Shown here: positions 1-6,230 of the stretch, piece by piece
Layout: every line of letters begins with the position of its first letter
Position numbering within the stretch: position 1 is the stretch's first letter
DNA from: Polaribacter sp.
GTDB lineage: Bacteria; Bacteroidota; Bacteroidia; Flavobacteriales; Flavobacteriaceae
Direction: 5' to 3'
Assembly: GCA_003537695.1 (NCBI GenBank)
Contig: DPRC01000195.1
Location: 2,924-10,089 of the forward strand
DNA length: 7,166 nt
Translations under genes and position numbers: made by a program
Notes under the pieces: generated by a model
The model's database searches: none
Seen by the model: the letters and a program-made list of their open reading frames with translations, nothing else
Told to the model about the DNA's origin: nothing

Positions 1-5
1 AAAAG

Positions 6-1232
6 ATGAATTTAAAAAAACTCAAGTTTCCCTTTTTTATTCTTCTGACAATCGTCATAATTGCGGGCATCCTCTACGTTCCAAAAATAAAGAAAGCGCT
101 CGCTATTAAAGAAGCAATGGATTTAAAAAACATTGAATATACATTTCTCAATATGGATGAATATTTTCCGATAAAAAGAGTTAAAAAATCAGAAAACCCA
201 TTTGTATTTGCACGTGTAAAAAACAAAACACTTCCTAAAACCTTTCAGCATGAAGGGAATACTTACAATACCTTAAAGTTTATTGACTCCTCTTACACCC
301 AGGGTTTTATCTACATTCAAAATGACACCATCCAGTATGAAAATTATTGGAGAGGACAAAAAGAAAATATAAAACACATCTCTTGGTCCATGGCAAAGTC
401 CTATATCTCTGCCTTGTTCGGAATTGCAATTGAAGAAGGGCATATCAAAAGCATCACTCAAAATGTTACTGAATACTTGCCGGAACTAAAGGGCTCTGGC
501 TATGATGGCGTAAAAATAAAAGATGTTTTACAAATGTCAACAGGAGTTAAGTTTGACGAAACTTATAGTGATCCTGAATCCGATATCAATCGCTACTGGA
601 AAGACTTTATATTTGGAGCTTCTCAAGATAAATTTGCAAGTACGTTAATTAATGAAAAAATACCTGGAACCTACAACCACTATGTAAGCATTAACACCCA
701 CGTTCTAGGAATGATTATTGTAAAAGCTACTGGCAGAAGCCTAACGGACTACTTAGAAGAAAAGATATGGAAACCTATTGGAACTGAATTTGATGCATAC
801 TGGCTGGCTGATGGGGAAGGTATGGAAATGGCACTTGGTGGCCTCAATGCTTGTTTACGAGATTATGCAAAAATTGGCCGTTTGTTCCTAAATAAAGGGA
901 ATTGGAACGGAACTCAAATTGTGCCTGAAGCCTGGGTGGAAGCATCCACTTTGGTTACGGAAGAACACTTACTCCCACAAAGTAAAAACTCAGCACATCC
1001 AGGCTTTGGATACGGCTTCCAGTGGTGGGTGCCTGAAGGCGACGAAGGTGAATTTTTTGCGAGTGGAGTTTTCAATCAAAATATTTATATAAACCCTACT
1101 ACAAAAACCATTATTGTAAAAAATAGTGCAAATCAGAATTATTATGATAAAAGCAACCCATATGCTGCTTCAAAAACACACATAGAATTGTACCGAGCAC
1201 TCTCTAAAAGTTTTAAAAAAGAAACAAATTAG
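6..1232 (+). CDS. Membrane-anchored serine hydrolase, beta-lactamase / 6-aminohexanoate-dimer hydrolase-like
   Basis: A 408-residue protein of the class C beta-lactamase-like (penicillin-binding fold) serine hydrolase family. Residues 1-8 are lysine-rich and residues 9-25 form one hydrophobic helix with no lipobox or obvious cleavage site, so the protein is probably anchored in the inner membrane with its catalytic domain in the periplasm. The nucleophile motif SMAK (Ser128, Lys131) is clear. The second motif is YVSIN (Tyr226, Ser228, Asn230), followed by the THVLG typical of the EstB/NylB branch. The third motif, near ASGVFNQ (352-358), replaces the KTG of true beta-lactamases. The C-terminal IYINP stretch also fits this branch. 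The family hydrolyses amides and esters; the substrate cannot be told from sequence. Only five bases precede the ATG, so the start rests on the good N-terminal anchor, and operon partners to the left are out of view. The gene is convergent with the next one. Confidence 0.9.
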   Translation: MNLKKLKFPFFILLTIVIIAGILYVPKIKKALAIKEAMDLKNIEYTFLNMDEYFPIKRVKKSENPFVFARVKNKTLPKTFQHEGNTYNTLKFIDSSYTQGFIYIQNDTIQYENYWRGQKENIKHISWSMAKSYISALFGIAIEEGHIKSITQNVTEYLPELKGSGYDGVKIKDVLQMSTGVKFDETYSDPESDINRYWKDFIFGASQDKFASTLINEKIPGTYNHYVSINTHVLGMIIVKATGRSLTDYLEEKIWKPIGTEFDAYWLADGEGMEMALGGLNACLRDYAKIGRLFLNKGNWNGTQIVPEAWVEASTLVTEEHLLPQSKNSAHPGFGYGFQWWVPEGDEGEFFASGVFNQNIYINPTTKTIIVKNSANQNYYDKSNPYAASKTHIELYRALSKSFKKETN

Positions 1233-1266
1233 CATTTAATCCACTTTAAACTCAGCATCTAATCCA
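1231..1266. repeat. Short imperfect direct repeat between convergent genes
   Basis: A 13-base unit AGCATTTAATCCA (1231-1243) recurs as AGCATCTAATCCA (1254-1266) with one mismatch and a 23-base period. The first copy overlaps the stop codon of the serine hydrolase gene. It may be a small local duplication. The 52-base gap between the two convergent stop codons shows no convincing hairpin terminator. Confidence 0.4.
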
Positions 1267-1284
1267 AACGCTAAGAAATTATTT

Positions 1285-2427
1285 TTAATGATACTTTACT
1301 TTTCTAATGATTCGTAAAGTCTCTTTATATTTTAGATATACTGCTGTATTTTCTAACTTTTTAATATATTCTTTTGCCTTTTTAAGCTGAACCTCCGCCT
1401 CTAAAAACCCATCTAAATAGCAGGTTAAATAGTAGGTAGGTAGTTTTAAAACATCTGCGCGCTCCGCAACCGAAAGTGCGATCTTACCTTCGATTTTTGT
1501 AATAATTAAGTTGCAATTGTTGTACATCTGCAGCACAGCTTCTGCATCAAAGCCCGGAGGTTTAAAAATGAAATCTTTCACAATATCATGTTTCCCGTTT
1601 TCTTTGAAATGAATAACAGTTTTCTCTAAAGGATACTGTTTCTCCTCGTGTTCAATCTCTAAATAAATAAATTCTGTTATGATAAATGAATTGTTATTAT
1701 AGCTAATTTGAACATCGTCTAAGGCCGAAAAAAATAGTTGAACCTGCTCATTTATCAATTCAATGTCTACCCTAGAAAAGTAGGTCTCGCCCTTCATTGT
1801 TTTTTGTTCTCCCGCCCAACAGAGCACAAACTGCTCATTAAAAACTTTATATTGTGGGTGGTATATAGATTTATGATTGTTCATAAAGTCAAAAACACCG
1901 TCTAAAGTAAGTGCTATGTTATTACTGGCATTTTTTTCGATGGCAGCCACCACCGCTTTATTCGTATTTGTCAGTTGGAAAGAACCGCCAGTAAAAGGAA
2001 TAGAATTACTTCCTTTTCTGTGAAAAACAGTGTCTTTTTTATACTTCCAAGCGTTTTTAAGCAAAGCCGTAATTTTATTATTGGGATAGATCGTAACCAA
2101 ACCGATTACTTTATGACGAGGTAAACTTGGAAAAGAAACATTTTCATAGGTGATTTTTGGTGGGCTTTTTAAATACGCATTTACTAAATTTTGTATTTTG
2201 CTATCGTCAAAAAAATCAACTCCAAATATCTTACTTTCTTCATCTTCGATGCCAATTACAATGAAAGAATTACTCGTTGGGTTCGAATTTGAAAGCGCAC
2301 AAATATGTTTTAAAAACTTTGCCTTCCCATCTTTAGATCCAAAAGATAATTTTTGCTTTTTATCATAAAAGCTATTCTCATCATTGTGAGAAAGTAAGTT
2401 CTTGATAAGTAAGCGCTTGTTTATCAT
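1285..2427 (-). CDS. AlbA_2 (Schlafen-type) domain protein, putative nucleic-acid or nucleotide binding
   Basis: A 380-residue cytoplasmic protein with no signal peptide or membrane segment. Residues about 18-145 resemble the AlbA_2 domain (also called Schlafen AlbA_2 or divergent AAA_4). A helix ending HICALSNSNP (41-50) corresponds to the usual 'ixAfANxxGG' region. It is followed by the strand FIVIGIEDE (55-63), then IFGVDF (67-72), then the region PPKITYENV (89-97) and the strand HKVIGLVTIYP (105-115). HRKGSNSIPF (136-145) matches the typical 'vRxGsxt' end of the domain. The usual acidic-aromatic 'EFK' at the domain start and the double glycine are missing, so this is a divergent member. 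Residues 150-380 are not recognised; the last 40 are probably helical and lysine-rich. Such proteins are often annotated as ATP-binding or putative DNA-binding proteins, but the biochemical role is unknown. The gene stands alone with a long intergenic region upstream. The first in-frame ATG was taken; no clear ribosome binding site is visible. Confidence 0.82.
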   Translation of the reverse strand: MINKRLLIKNLLSHNDENSFYDKKQKLSFGSKDGKAKFLKHICALSNSNPTSNSFIVIGIEDEESKIFGVDFFDDSKIQNLVNAYLKSPPKITYENVSFPSLPRHKVIGLVTIYPNNKITALLKNAWKYKKDTVFHRKGSNSIPFTGGSFQLTNTNKAVVAAIEKNASNNIALTLDGVFDFMNNHKSIYHPQYKVFNEQFVLCWAGEQKTMKGETYFSRVDIELINEQVQLFFSALDDVQISYNNNSFIITEFIYLEIEHEEKQYPLEKTVIHFKENGKHDIVKDFIFKPPGFDAEAVLQMYNNCNLIITKIEGKIALSVAERADVLKLPTYYLTCYLDGFLEAEVQLKKAKEYIKKLENTAVYLKYKETLRIIRKVKYH

Positions 2428-2778
2428 TTCTCTGAGTAAAGCAAGAATTGTGGATGATTTTTTATGGTGTTTGGAAGTTACAAAAAAATTATTTTAATCA
2501 ATCTTTTTCGAATACCGCCAATATTCTTTTTTTTCAGTACCCAAAACCCTTGATTGCAAAACAACCGTCTTCGTAACCTAATCGTTTTAAAAAAAACAAT
2601 CAACCTATCTTTCCAATTTACTACTATTGACTTTCGCTTTTTTATTAAAAAATTAAATACTACAGCTATTATCAACTTAGTTGGCTAAAAAAAGTCTTTG
2701 CAATTTGATGCTAAATTTAGTGCCAAAGTTTAAAGAATATAAAACAAAGAATACCTGCGTAACCTTCTCAAAAACAGT

Positions 2779-2786
2779 TAACTTTG
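2779..2786 (+). promoter_or_regulatory. Candidate flavobacterial -7 element TAACTTTG
   Basis: TAACTTTG matches the Bacteroidota/Flavobacterium -7 consensus TAnnTTTG exactly and is the only exact match on the plus strand of this intergenic region. No TTG -33 box lies 17-23 bases upstream; the nearest is CTG at 2755-2757 with a 21-base spacer. If used, transcription would begin near 2793 and give mnmH a leader of about 240 bases that includes all three stem-loops further down. The evidence is only a short motif. Confidence 0.22.
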
Positions 2787-2831
2787 TTTAACTACAAAAA
2801 AGAAACATTAAACTATTGCTGGGTGCATGGT

Positions 2832-2852
2832 TTTTTTGCTTTTTGCAAAAAG
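2832..2852 (+). other. Possible stem-loop 1 upstream of mnmH
   Basis: TTTTTGC (2833-2839) pairs with GCAAAAA (2845-2851) around a five-T loop, with a possible extra G-T closing pair. The same stretch also contains the perfect 14-base palindrome CTTTTTGCAAAAAG (2839-2852). No T-run follows on the plus strand, so it is not a typical terminator. Confidence 0.35.
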
Positions 2853-2893
2853 TATCCTGAGATAATAAAAAGGCTTAACAACGCGATGTTCTT

Positions 2894-2926
2894 TTGATTT
2901 TGGAAGTGATATTAAGTCCAAATCAA
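2894..2926 (+). other. Possible stem-loop 2 upstream of mnmH
   Basis: TTGATTTTGG (2894-2903) pairs with CCAAATCAA (2918-2926) over nine base pairs with a single bulged T at 2898, around a 14-base loop. No T-run follows it. Alone it could be chance in AT-rich DNA; together with its neighbours it suggests a folded leader. Confidence 0.35.
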
Positions 2927-2953
2927 TACTGCAGCTAAGAGCATTAGTCAAAT

Positions 2954-3000
2954 ATAAGAGCCTCTTCAACTCCGTTTACCTGCTTGTGAACATCTCTTAT
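2954..3000 (+). other. Possible two-tier stem-loop 3 upstream of mnmH
   Basis: ATAAGAG (2954-2960) is an exact inverted match of CTCTTAT (2994-3000). Inside it, GTTTAC (2974-2979) pairs with GTGAAC (2986-2991) with one G-U pair and a six-base loop. The two helices are separated by 13 unpaired bases on the left and only two on the right. The structure ends 35 bases before the mnmH start codon, a suitable place for translational or transcriptional control. No known riboswitch was recognised. Confidence 0.4.
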
Positions 3001-3017
3001 TCGGAATCGTACCTTTT
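2984..3017 (+). promoter_or_regulatory. Alternative candidate promoter directly before mnmH
   Basis: TTG at 2984-2986 followed, after 23 bases, by TACCTTTT (3010-3017) approximates the flavobacterial TTG / TAnnTTTG pattern, with the final G replaced by T and a spacer at the long end of the range. It would give a leader of roughly ten bases, and would place the three stem-loops upstream of transcription. It therefore competes with the leader interpretation. Confidence 0.22.
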
Positions 3018-3035
3018 AAAATTAGACGTATTACA

Positions 3036-4064
3036 ATGAAACAAATTATATCGATCGACTTTTACTTTAAAAATTTAAACCATCTTCCTATTATTGATGT
3101 GCGGTCACCAGGTGAATTTTCAAAAGGGAACATCCCCAGAGCTCACAATATTGAACTATTTTCGGACGAAGAGCGCGCAATAGTTGGCACCGCCTATAAA
3201 AAGGAATCAAAAGAAAAAGCCATTGCTATTGGCTACGAATTTGTAATACCAAAACTAAATAACTTTATAAATAGCGCCATTTCATTGGCTCCCAATAAAG
3301 AGGCCGTAATTCATTGTTGGCGAGGAGGCATGCGAAGCAATGCGTTTGCCAACCACCTTATTGAAAATGGTTTTAAAAAGGTATATGTTATTGAAAAGGG
3401 GTACAAAGCTTTTAGAAACTATGTATTGGACTCTTTTAAAGAAACCCTACAGCTTAAGGTTTTAGGTGGGTATACCGGAACAGGGAAAACAGAAATACTG
3501 CATGCTTTAAAAAGAAAGGGGGAGCAAGTTATAGACTTAGAGGGATTGGCAAACCATAGAGGATCTGCTTTTGGAGGTATTGATCTTCCAGAACAGCCCA
3601 CTACCGAGCAGTTTGAAAACAACTTGTTTTCAGAAATACAAACCTTAGATACCAAGCGCCCGATATGGGTAGAAGATGAAAGTAAGTCTATTGGAAAAGT
3701 ATCCATTCCAAATGCTTTTTATCTAAAGATGGGGGAAATGCCCGTCTATTTTTTAGAGGTTCCTTTTGAAGAAAGAGTGCAACACCTTGTAAATACATAT
3801 GCAAGTTTAAATCAGCAAAAATTAGGAGAAGCCATTGGTAAAATTGCAAAAAGACTAGGAAATGATAAAGCGAAATTAGCCTTGGAAGCACTACAAGATA
3901 AAAATTACGACAAAGTTGTTACGCTGACACTCTTTTACTACGACAAATACTATTTAAAAGGCTTGAAAAAAAGAGCCGACTCTACAATACTAAAGTTTGA
4001 GATTCCTACTGTAAACCATGAAAAAACGGCAGCGTTTTTAAGCCAACACGATATAAAAAAATGA
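3036..4064 (+). CDS. mnmH: tRNA 2-selenouridine synthase (MnmH/SelU)
   Basis: MnmH replaces sulfur with selenium in 2-thiouridine at wobble position 34 of the tRNAs for Lys, Glu and Gln, using selenophosphate; in characterised homologues a geranylated 2-thiouridine intermediate is formed. The 342-residue length is close to the roughly 360 of the E. coli enzyme. The N-terminal rhodanese domain (about 1-130) includes [10 protein letters not shown] (19-28) and the active-site loop CWRGGMRS (94-101), whose Cys94 corresponds to the essential rhodanese Cys. The C-terminal P-loop domain has GYTGTGKT (145-152), the family signature [14 protein letters not shown] (167-180) and [10 protein letters not shown] (211-220). 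All key residues are present, so it should be active. No Shine-Dalgarno sequence is visible; there is an in-frame stop at 2955-2957 and no earlier ATG, which supports this start. The stop codon overlaps the selD start as ATGA, indicating translational coupling with its selenium donor. Confidence 0.97.
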   Translation: MKQIISIDFYFKNLNHLPIIDVRSPGEFSKGNIPRAHNIELFSDEERAIVGTAYKKESKEKAIAIGYEFVIPKLNNFINSAISLAPNKEAVIHCWRGGMRSNAFANHLIENGFKKVYVIEKGYKAFRNYVLDSFKETLQLKVLGGYTGTGKTEILHALKRKGEQVIDLEGLANHRGSAFGGIDLPEQPTTEQFENNLFSEIQTLDTKRPIWVEDESKSIGKVSIPNAFYLKMGEMPVYFLEVPFEERVQHLVNTYASLNQQKLGEAIGKIAKRLGNDKAKLALEALQDKNYDKVVTLTLFYYDKYYLKGLKKRADSTILKFEIPTVNHEKTAAFLSQHDIKK

Positions 4065-5098
4065 AGAAACCTATTAAATTAACAAGCTATAGTCACGGTG
4101 CAGGCTGTGGTTGCAAAATATCACCAGAAGTACTTACCACAATATTAGCATCTACCTCACCACAGATTGAGGATCCCCGGCTACTCGTTGGGAATGATAC
4201 CAGAGACGATGCTGCTGTTTATGATATGGGGAATGGTGTTGGTATTATTAGTACTACAGACTTTTTCTTACCCATCGTAGACGACCCTTTTACTTTTGGC
4301 CAAATTGCGGCAACAAACGCAATAAGCGATGTGTATGCCATGGGTGGAACGCCATTAATGGGAATTGCAATTTTGGGATGGCCTATCGACAAAATAGCCC
4401 CAGAAGTTGCTGCTCAAGTAATGGAAGGTGGAAGAAAAGCCTGTTCCGATGCGGGAATAATACTTGCTGGTGGACACAGTATTGACAATCCAGAACCTAT
4501 TTTTGGATTGGCAGTGACGGGATCCGTTAATATTTCTAATTTAAAACGCAATGATCAAGCGGCAGTAGGAAGTGTTTTATACCTAACAAAACCTTTAGGT
4601 ATTGGAATTTTAGCTACAGCACAAAAAAAAGGTATTTTAGAAACAGCACACAAAGATATTGCTGCCAACTCGATGACCATTCTTAATGATGTTGGAATAG
4701 CACTTGCAGAAATTGAAGAAATAACAGCCTTAACAGATGTAACTGGATTTGGATTGCTAGGTCATTTACTTGAAATGTGTGAAGGAAGTAATGTGTCTGC
4801 CGAAATTAATTATAGTAAAGTACCAATCTTTGAAGAAATTCATGGCTACCTGGACCAGAAGTGTATCCCTGGAGGTACTCTAAGAAATTGGGGGAGTTAT
4901 GGTCATAAAGTTACGCTTGAAGATGAGAAAAAACGTCATATTTTGTGCGATCCTCAAACGAGTGGAGGACTCTTAATTGCCGTTAAAAAAGAGGCTTCTC
5001 AAAAGGTTGCTGCGATTCTTAAGAGTAAAGGTCTTTTTGCGGCGCCCATTGGAACGCTCGTAGAAAAATCGGCGTCCCCTGTATACATTAATGACTAA
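4061..5098 (+). CDS. selD: Selenide, water dikinase (selenophosphate synthetase)
   Basis: SelD makes selenophosphate from selenide and ATP, with AMP and phosphate as by-products. The 345-residue protein aligns along its full length with E. coli SelD. The catalytic glycine-rich segment [10 protein letters not shown] (10-19) carries Cys16 and Lys19, equivalent to E. coli Cys17 and Lys20, so this is a Cys form and not a selenoprotein. Metal and nucleotide residues are conserved: Asp50 in DTRDDAAVY, Asp67 in STTDFF, Asp90 in NAISD, the GGHS motif at 137-140, and Asp226 in [10 protein letters not shown] (226-235). The C-terminal [10 protein letters not shown] (296-305) is also typical. The ATG lies inside the end of mnmH (ATGA overlap), so the two are cotranscribed and the product is most likely dedicated to tRNA selenation. 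No selA, selB or selC is present in the window. A strong palindrome follows and should end the transcript. Confidence 0.98.
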   Translation: MKKPIKLTSYSHGAGCGCKISPEVLTTILASTSPQIEDPRLLVGNDTRDDAAVYDMGNGVGIISTTDFFLPIVDDPFTFGQIAATNAISDVYAMGGTPLMGIAILGWPIDKIAPEVAAQVMEGGRKACSDAGIILAGGHSIDNPEPIFGLAVTGSVNISNLKRNDQAAVGSVLYLTKPLGIGILATAQKKGILETAHKDIAANSMTILNDVGIALAEIEEITALTDVTGFGLLGHLLEMCEGSNVSAEINYSKVPIFEEIHGYLDQKCIPGGTLRNWGSYGHKVTLEDEKKRHILCDPQTSGGLLIAVKKEASQKVAAILKSKGLFAAPIGTLVEKSASPVYIND

Positions 5099-5122
5099 TA
5101 ATGTACCAAATAACTAAAAAAA

Positions 5123-5210
5123 GTACCTGAAATAACTCATCTCGCTTTTAAGAACACGAACCTTATTCTCTAAAAAAGAGTATGATTCGTGTATCTTTTA
5201 TTTCGGGCAC
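5123..5210. terminator. Long imperfect palindrome, probable bidirectional terminator of selD and the SDR gene
   Basis: The 88-base element lies between two convergent genes. The outer arms 5123-5135 and 5198-5210 pair over 12 of 13 positions (CCTGAAATAA against TTATTTCGGG, including one G-T pair). Inside, ACACGAA (5154-5160) pairs exactly with TTCGTGT (5186-5192), flanked by AAGA against TCTT, and the tip CTCT/AGAG closes on a five-A loop. On the plus strand the inner hairpin is followed by the T-rich ATCTTTTATTT. On the minus strand the outer stem runs into TACTTTTTTTAG (complement of 5114-5125), a good U-tract for the SDR transcript. The left arm has about 14 unpaired extra bases (5136-5149). 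Confidence 0.75.
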
Positions 5211-5268
5211 TCCTTAAGATCTGAGATAGGTTTAGAGAAACTACTTCATTTCTATTTACTATTTCATC

Positions 5269-6021
5269 TTAATCTTTATTCAAAATCGTTGCATTCGCCT
5301 GGGCAGTTGGATACACTACTAAATCTTCAATATTTACGTGGTACGGTCTTGTCACTACAAAATAAATGATATCTGCGATATCTTCTGCTTGTAAAGGTTT
5401 ATAGCCTTTATAAACGGCTGCGGCTTTCTCCGTATCCCCTTTAAAACGAACTTCGGAAAACGCAGTTTCTACAGCACCTGGATGAATTGCAGAAACACGG
5501 ATATTATGTTTGTTTAAGTCAATTCGCATTCCTTTATTTAAGGCGTTTACTGCATGTTTTGAGGCGCAATACACATTGCCGTTAGGATATACTTCTTTAC
5601 CCGCTATAGAGCCTATATTGACGATAAAACCACTATTTCTCGCAATCATTTGTGGAAATATTGCTTTAGACACATACAACAGTCCTTTTACATTGATATC
5701 GAGCATTGCATCCCAGTCATCCAGATCCCCTTCTTGTATGCTAGACAGCCCATGTGCGTTTCCTGCATTGTTAATTAAAATATCGATGGTTTTGAAATTT
5801 TCTGGAAGTGATTTGATAGCATTTTCGACTGCTATTCTATTAGAGACATCGAATTGCAATGAAGTAACTTCCGTAAGTTTGCTTAATTCTTTTCGAAGTC
5901 CCTCTAACCGGTCTGCATTTCTTCCGCAAAGAACTAAACGAATATTATTTTTTGCAAAAATTTCTGCGGTAGCTTTTCCAATTCCCGAAGTTGCGCCTGT
6001 TATAAATGCTGTTGCTTTCAT
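5269..6021 (-). CDS. ydfG: NADP-dependent short-chain dehydrogenase, YdfG-like
   Basis: A classical SDR of 250 residues, cytoplasmic, with a Rossmann fold. The cofactor motif TGATSGIG is at 8-15, and Arg34 in CGRN after the second strand suggests NADP(H). The NNAG motif is at 84-87 and the catalytic residues are Asn110, Ser138, Tyr151 and Lys155 (YCASK). SLP..IDILINNAG, the FSEVRFKGDTEKA segment (188-200) and HVNIEDL (228-234) closely match E. coli YdfG, which reduces malonic semialdehyde and oxidises L-allo-threonine, serine and 3-hydroxy acids. The family resemblance is strong; the exact substrate here is an inference, and other NADP-dependent alcohol dehydrogenases of the same subgroup are possible. 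It is a single-gene unit: a terminator separates it from the lipoprotein gene upstream, and it shares a bidirectional terminator with selD downstream. A small inverted repeat lies 38-54 bases before the start codon. Confidence 0.95.
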   Translation of the reverse strand: MKATAFITGATSGIGKATAEIFAKNNIRLVLCGRNADRLEGLRKELSKLTEVTSLQFDVSNRIAVENAIKSLPENFKTIDILINNAGNAHGLSSIQEGDLDDWDAMLDINVKGLLYVSKAIFPQMIARNSGFIVNIGSIAGKEVYPNGNVYCASKHAVNALNKGMRIDLNKHNIRVSAIHPGAVETAFSEVRFKGDTEKAAAVYKGYKPLQAEDIADIIYFVVTRPYHVNIEDLVVYPTAQANATILNKD

Positions 6022-6058
6022 TTTAATGTTTTAAAAGAAATGTATTTCCTATTTTAAG

Positions 6059-6075
6059 TTTCGAGCGGTTCGAAA
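6059..6075. promoter_or_regulatory. Inverted repeat upstream of the SDR gene, possible operator
   Basis: TTTCGA (6059-6064) and TCGAAA (6070-6075) form a perfect six-base inverted repeat around a five-base GCGGT spacer, 38-54 bases before the SDR start. The GC-containing half-sites stand out in a very AT-rich gap. A weak -7-like TACATTTC (minus strand, 6044-6037) lies between the repeat and the gene, so the repeat would overlap the promoter spacer or -33 region, as repressor sites often do. No regulator gene is next to it, so function is inference. Confidence 0.3.
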
Positions 6076-6146
6076 TCCTTCTAAATTATGAAAACCACCT
6101 GTATTTAGAAAGGTTTAAAAAAGATACTTTTTCATCAATTATGAAC

Positions 6147-6183
6147 AAAGAAAAAACCGTCCTCCTCAGGACAGTTTTTCTTT
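6147..6183 (-). terminator. Rho-independent terminator of the lipoprotein gene
   Basis: GTCCT (6159-6163) pairs with AGGAC (6168-6172) around a CCTC loop. After one C-A mismatch the stem continues with C-G, five A-T pairs, a bulged A and four more pairs (AAAG/CTTT). Read on the minus strand it follows the lipoprotein stop codon by about 48 bases, and the GC-rich core runs into a six-T tract and CTTTG. The A/T arms are symmetrical enough that it could also work on the plus strand. Confidence 0.85.
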
Positions 6184-6230
6184 CAATTGCTTGTTAAAAG
6201 AACAACCAATAAAAAACAACAAACCAAACT

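Larger units (their letters stand above)
2428..3035. other. Long intergenic region between divergent genes
   Basis: About 600 very AT-rich bases separate the divergent AlbA_2 and mnmH genes. I find no credible gene. The only open frame of note (2478-2675, minus strand) gives a 65-residue, very basic low-complexity peptide without family resemblance. No tRNA, known riboswitch core or insertion-sequence end was recognised. The right half (2831-3000) contains three successive possible stem-loops, and candidate flavobacterial promoter elements occur near 2779 and 3010. The left half (2428-2830) shows mainly A/T runs. No good TTG / TAnnTTTG promoter could be found for the AlbA_2 gene on the minus strand. 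Confidence 0.6.

Noticed and set aside
273..461. 62-residue minus-strand open frame inside the serine hydrolase gene
   Set aside because: Antisense to the segment coding for the catalytic SMAK motif; no independent support.
2150..2368. 72-residue plus-strand open frame inside the AlbA_2 gene
   Set aside because: Antisense to the AlbA_2 domain coding sequence, with no supporting features.
2478..2675. 65-residue open frame on the minus strand in the intergenic region
   Set aside because: The peptide is low-complexity, rich in Lys/Arg/Ile/Phe, derived from A/T runs, has no ribosome binding site and no family resemblance; likely chance.
2831..2852. Poly-T and palindrome as an intrinsic terminator
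   Set aside because: No T-tract follows the stem on the plus strand, and there is no gene immediately upstream on either strand that it would serve.
3419..3891. Two minus-strand open frames (3419-3706 and 3688-3891) inside mnmH
   Set aside because: Both are antisense to a fully conserved MnmH sequence and show no recognisable motifs.
4106..4114. Possible selenocysteine (TGA) at the SelD active site
   Set aside because: The codon at the catalytic position 16 (4106-4108) is TGT, a normal Cys codon, and there is no in-frame TGA.
5510..6034. 174-residue open frame on the plus strand
   Set aside because: It lies antisense to the well-conserved SDR gene and its translation has no domain features; an overlap shadow.
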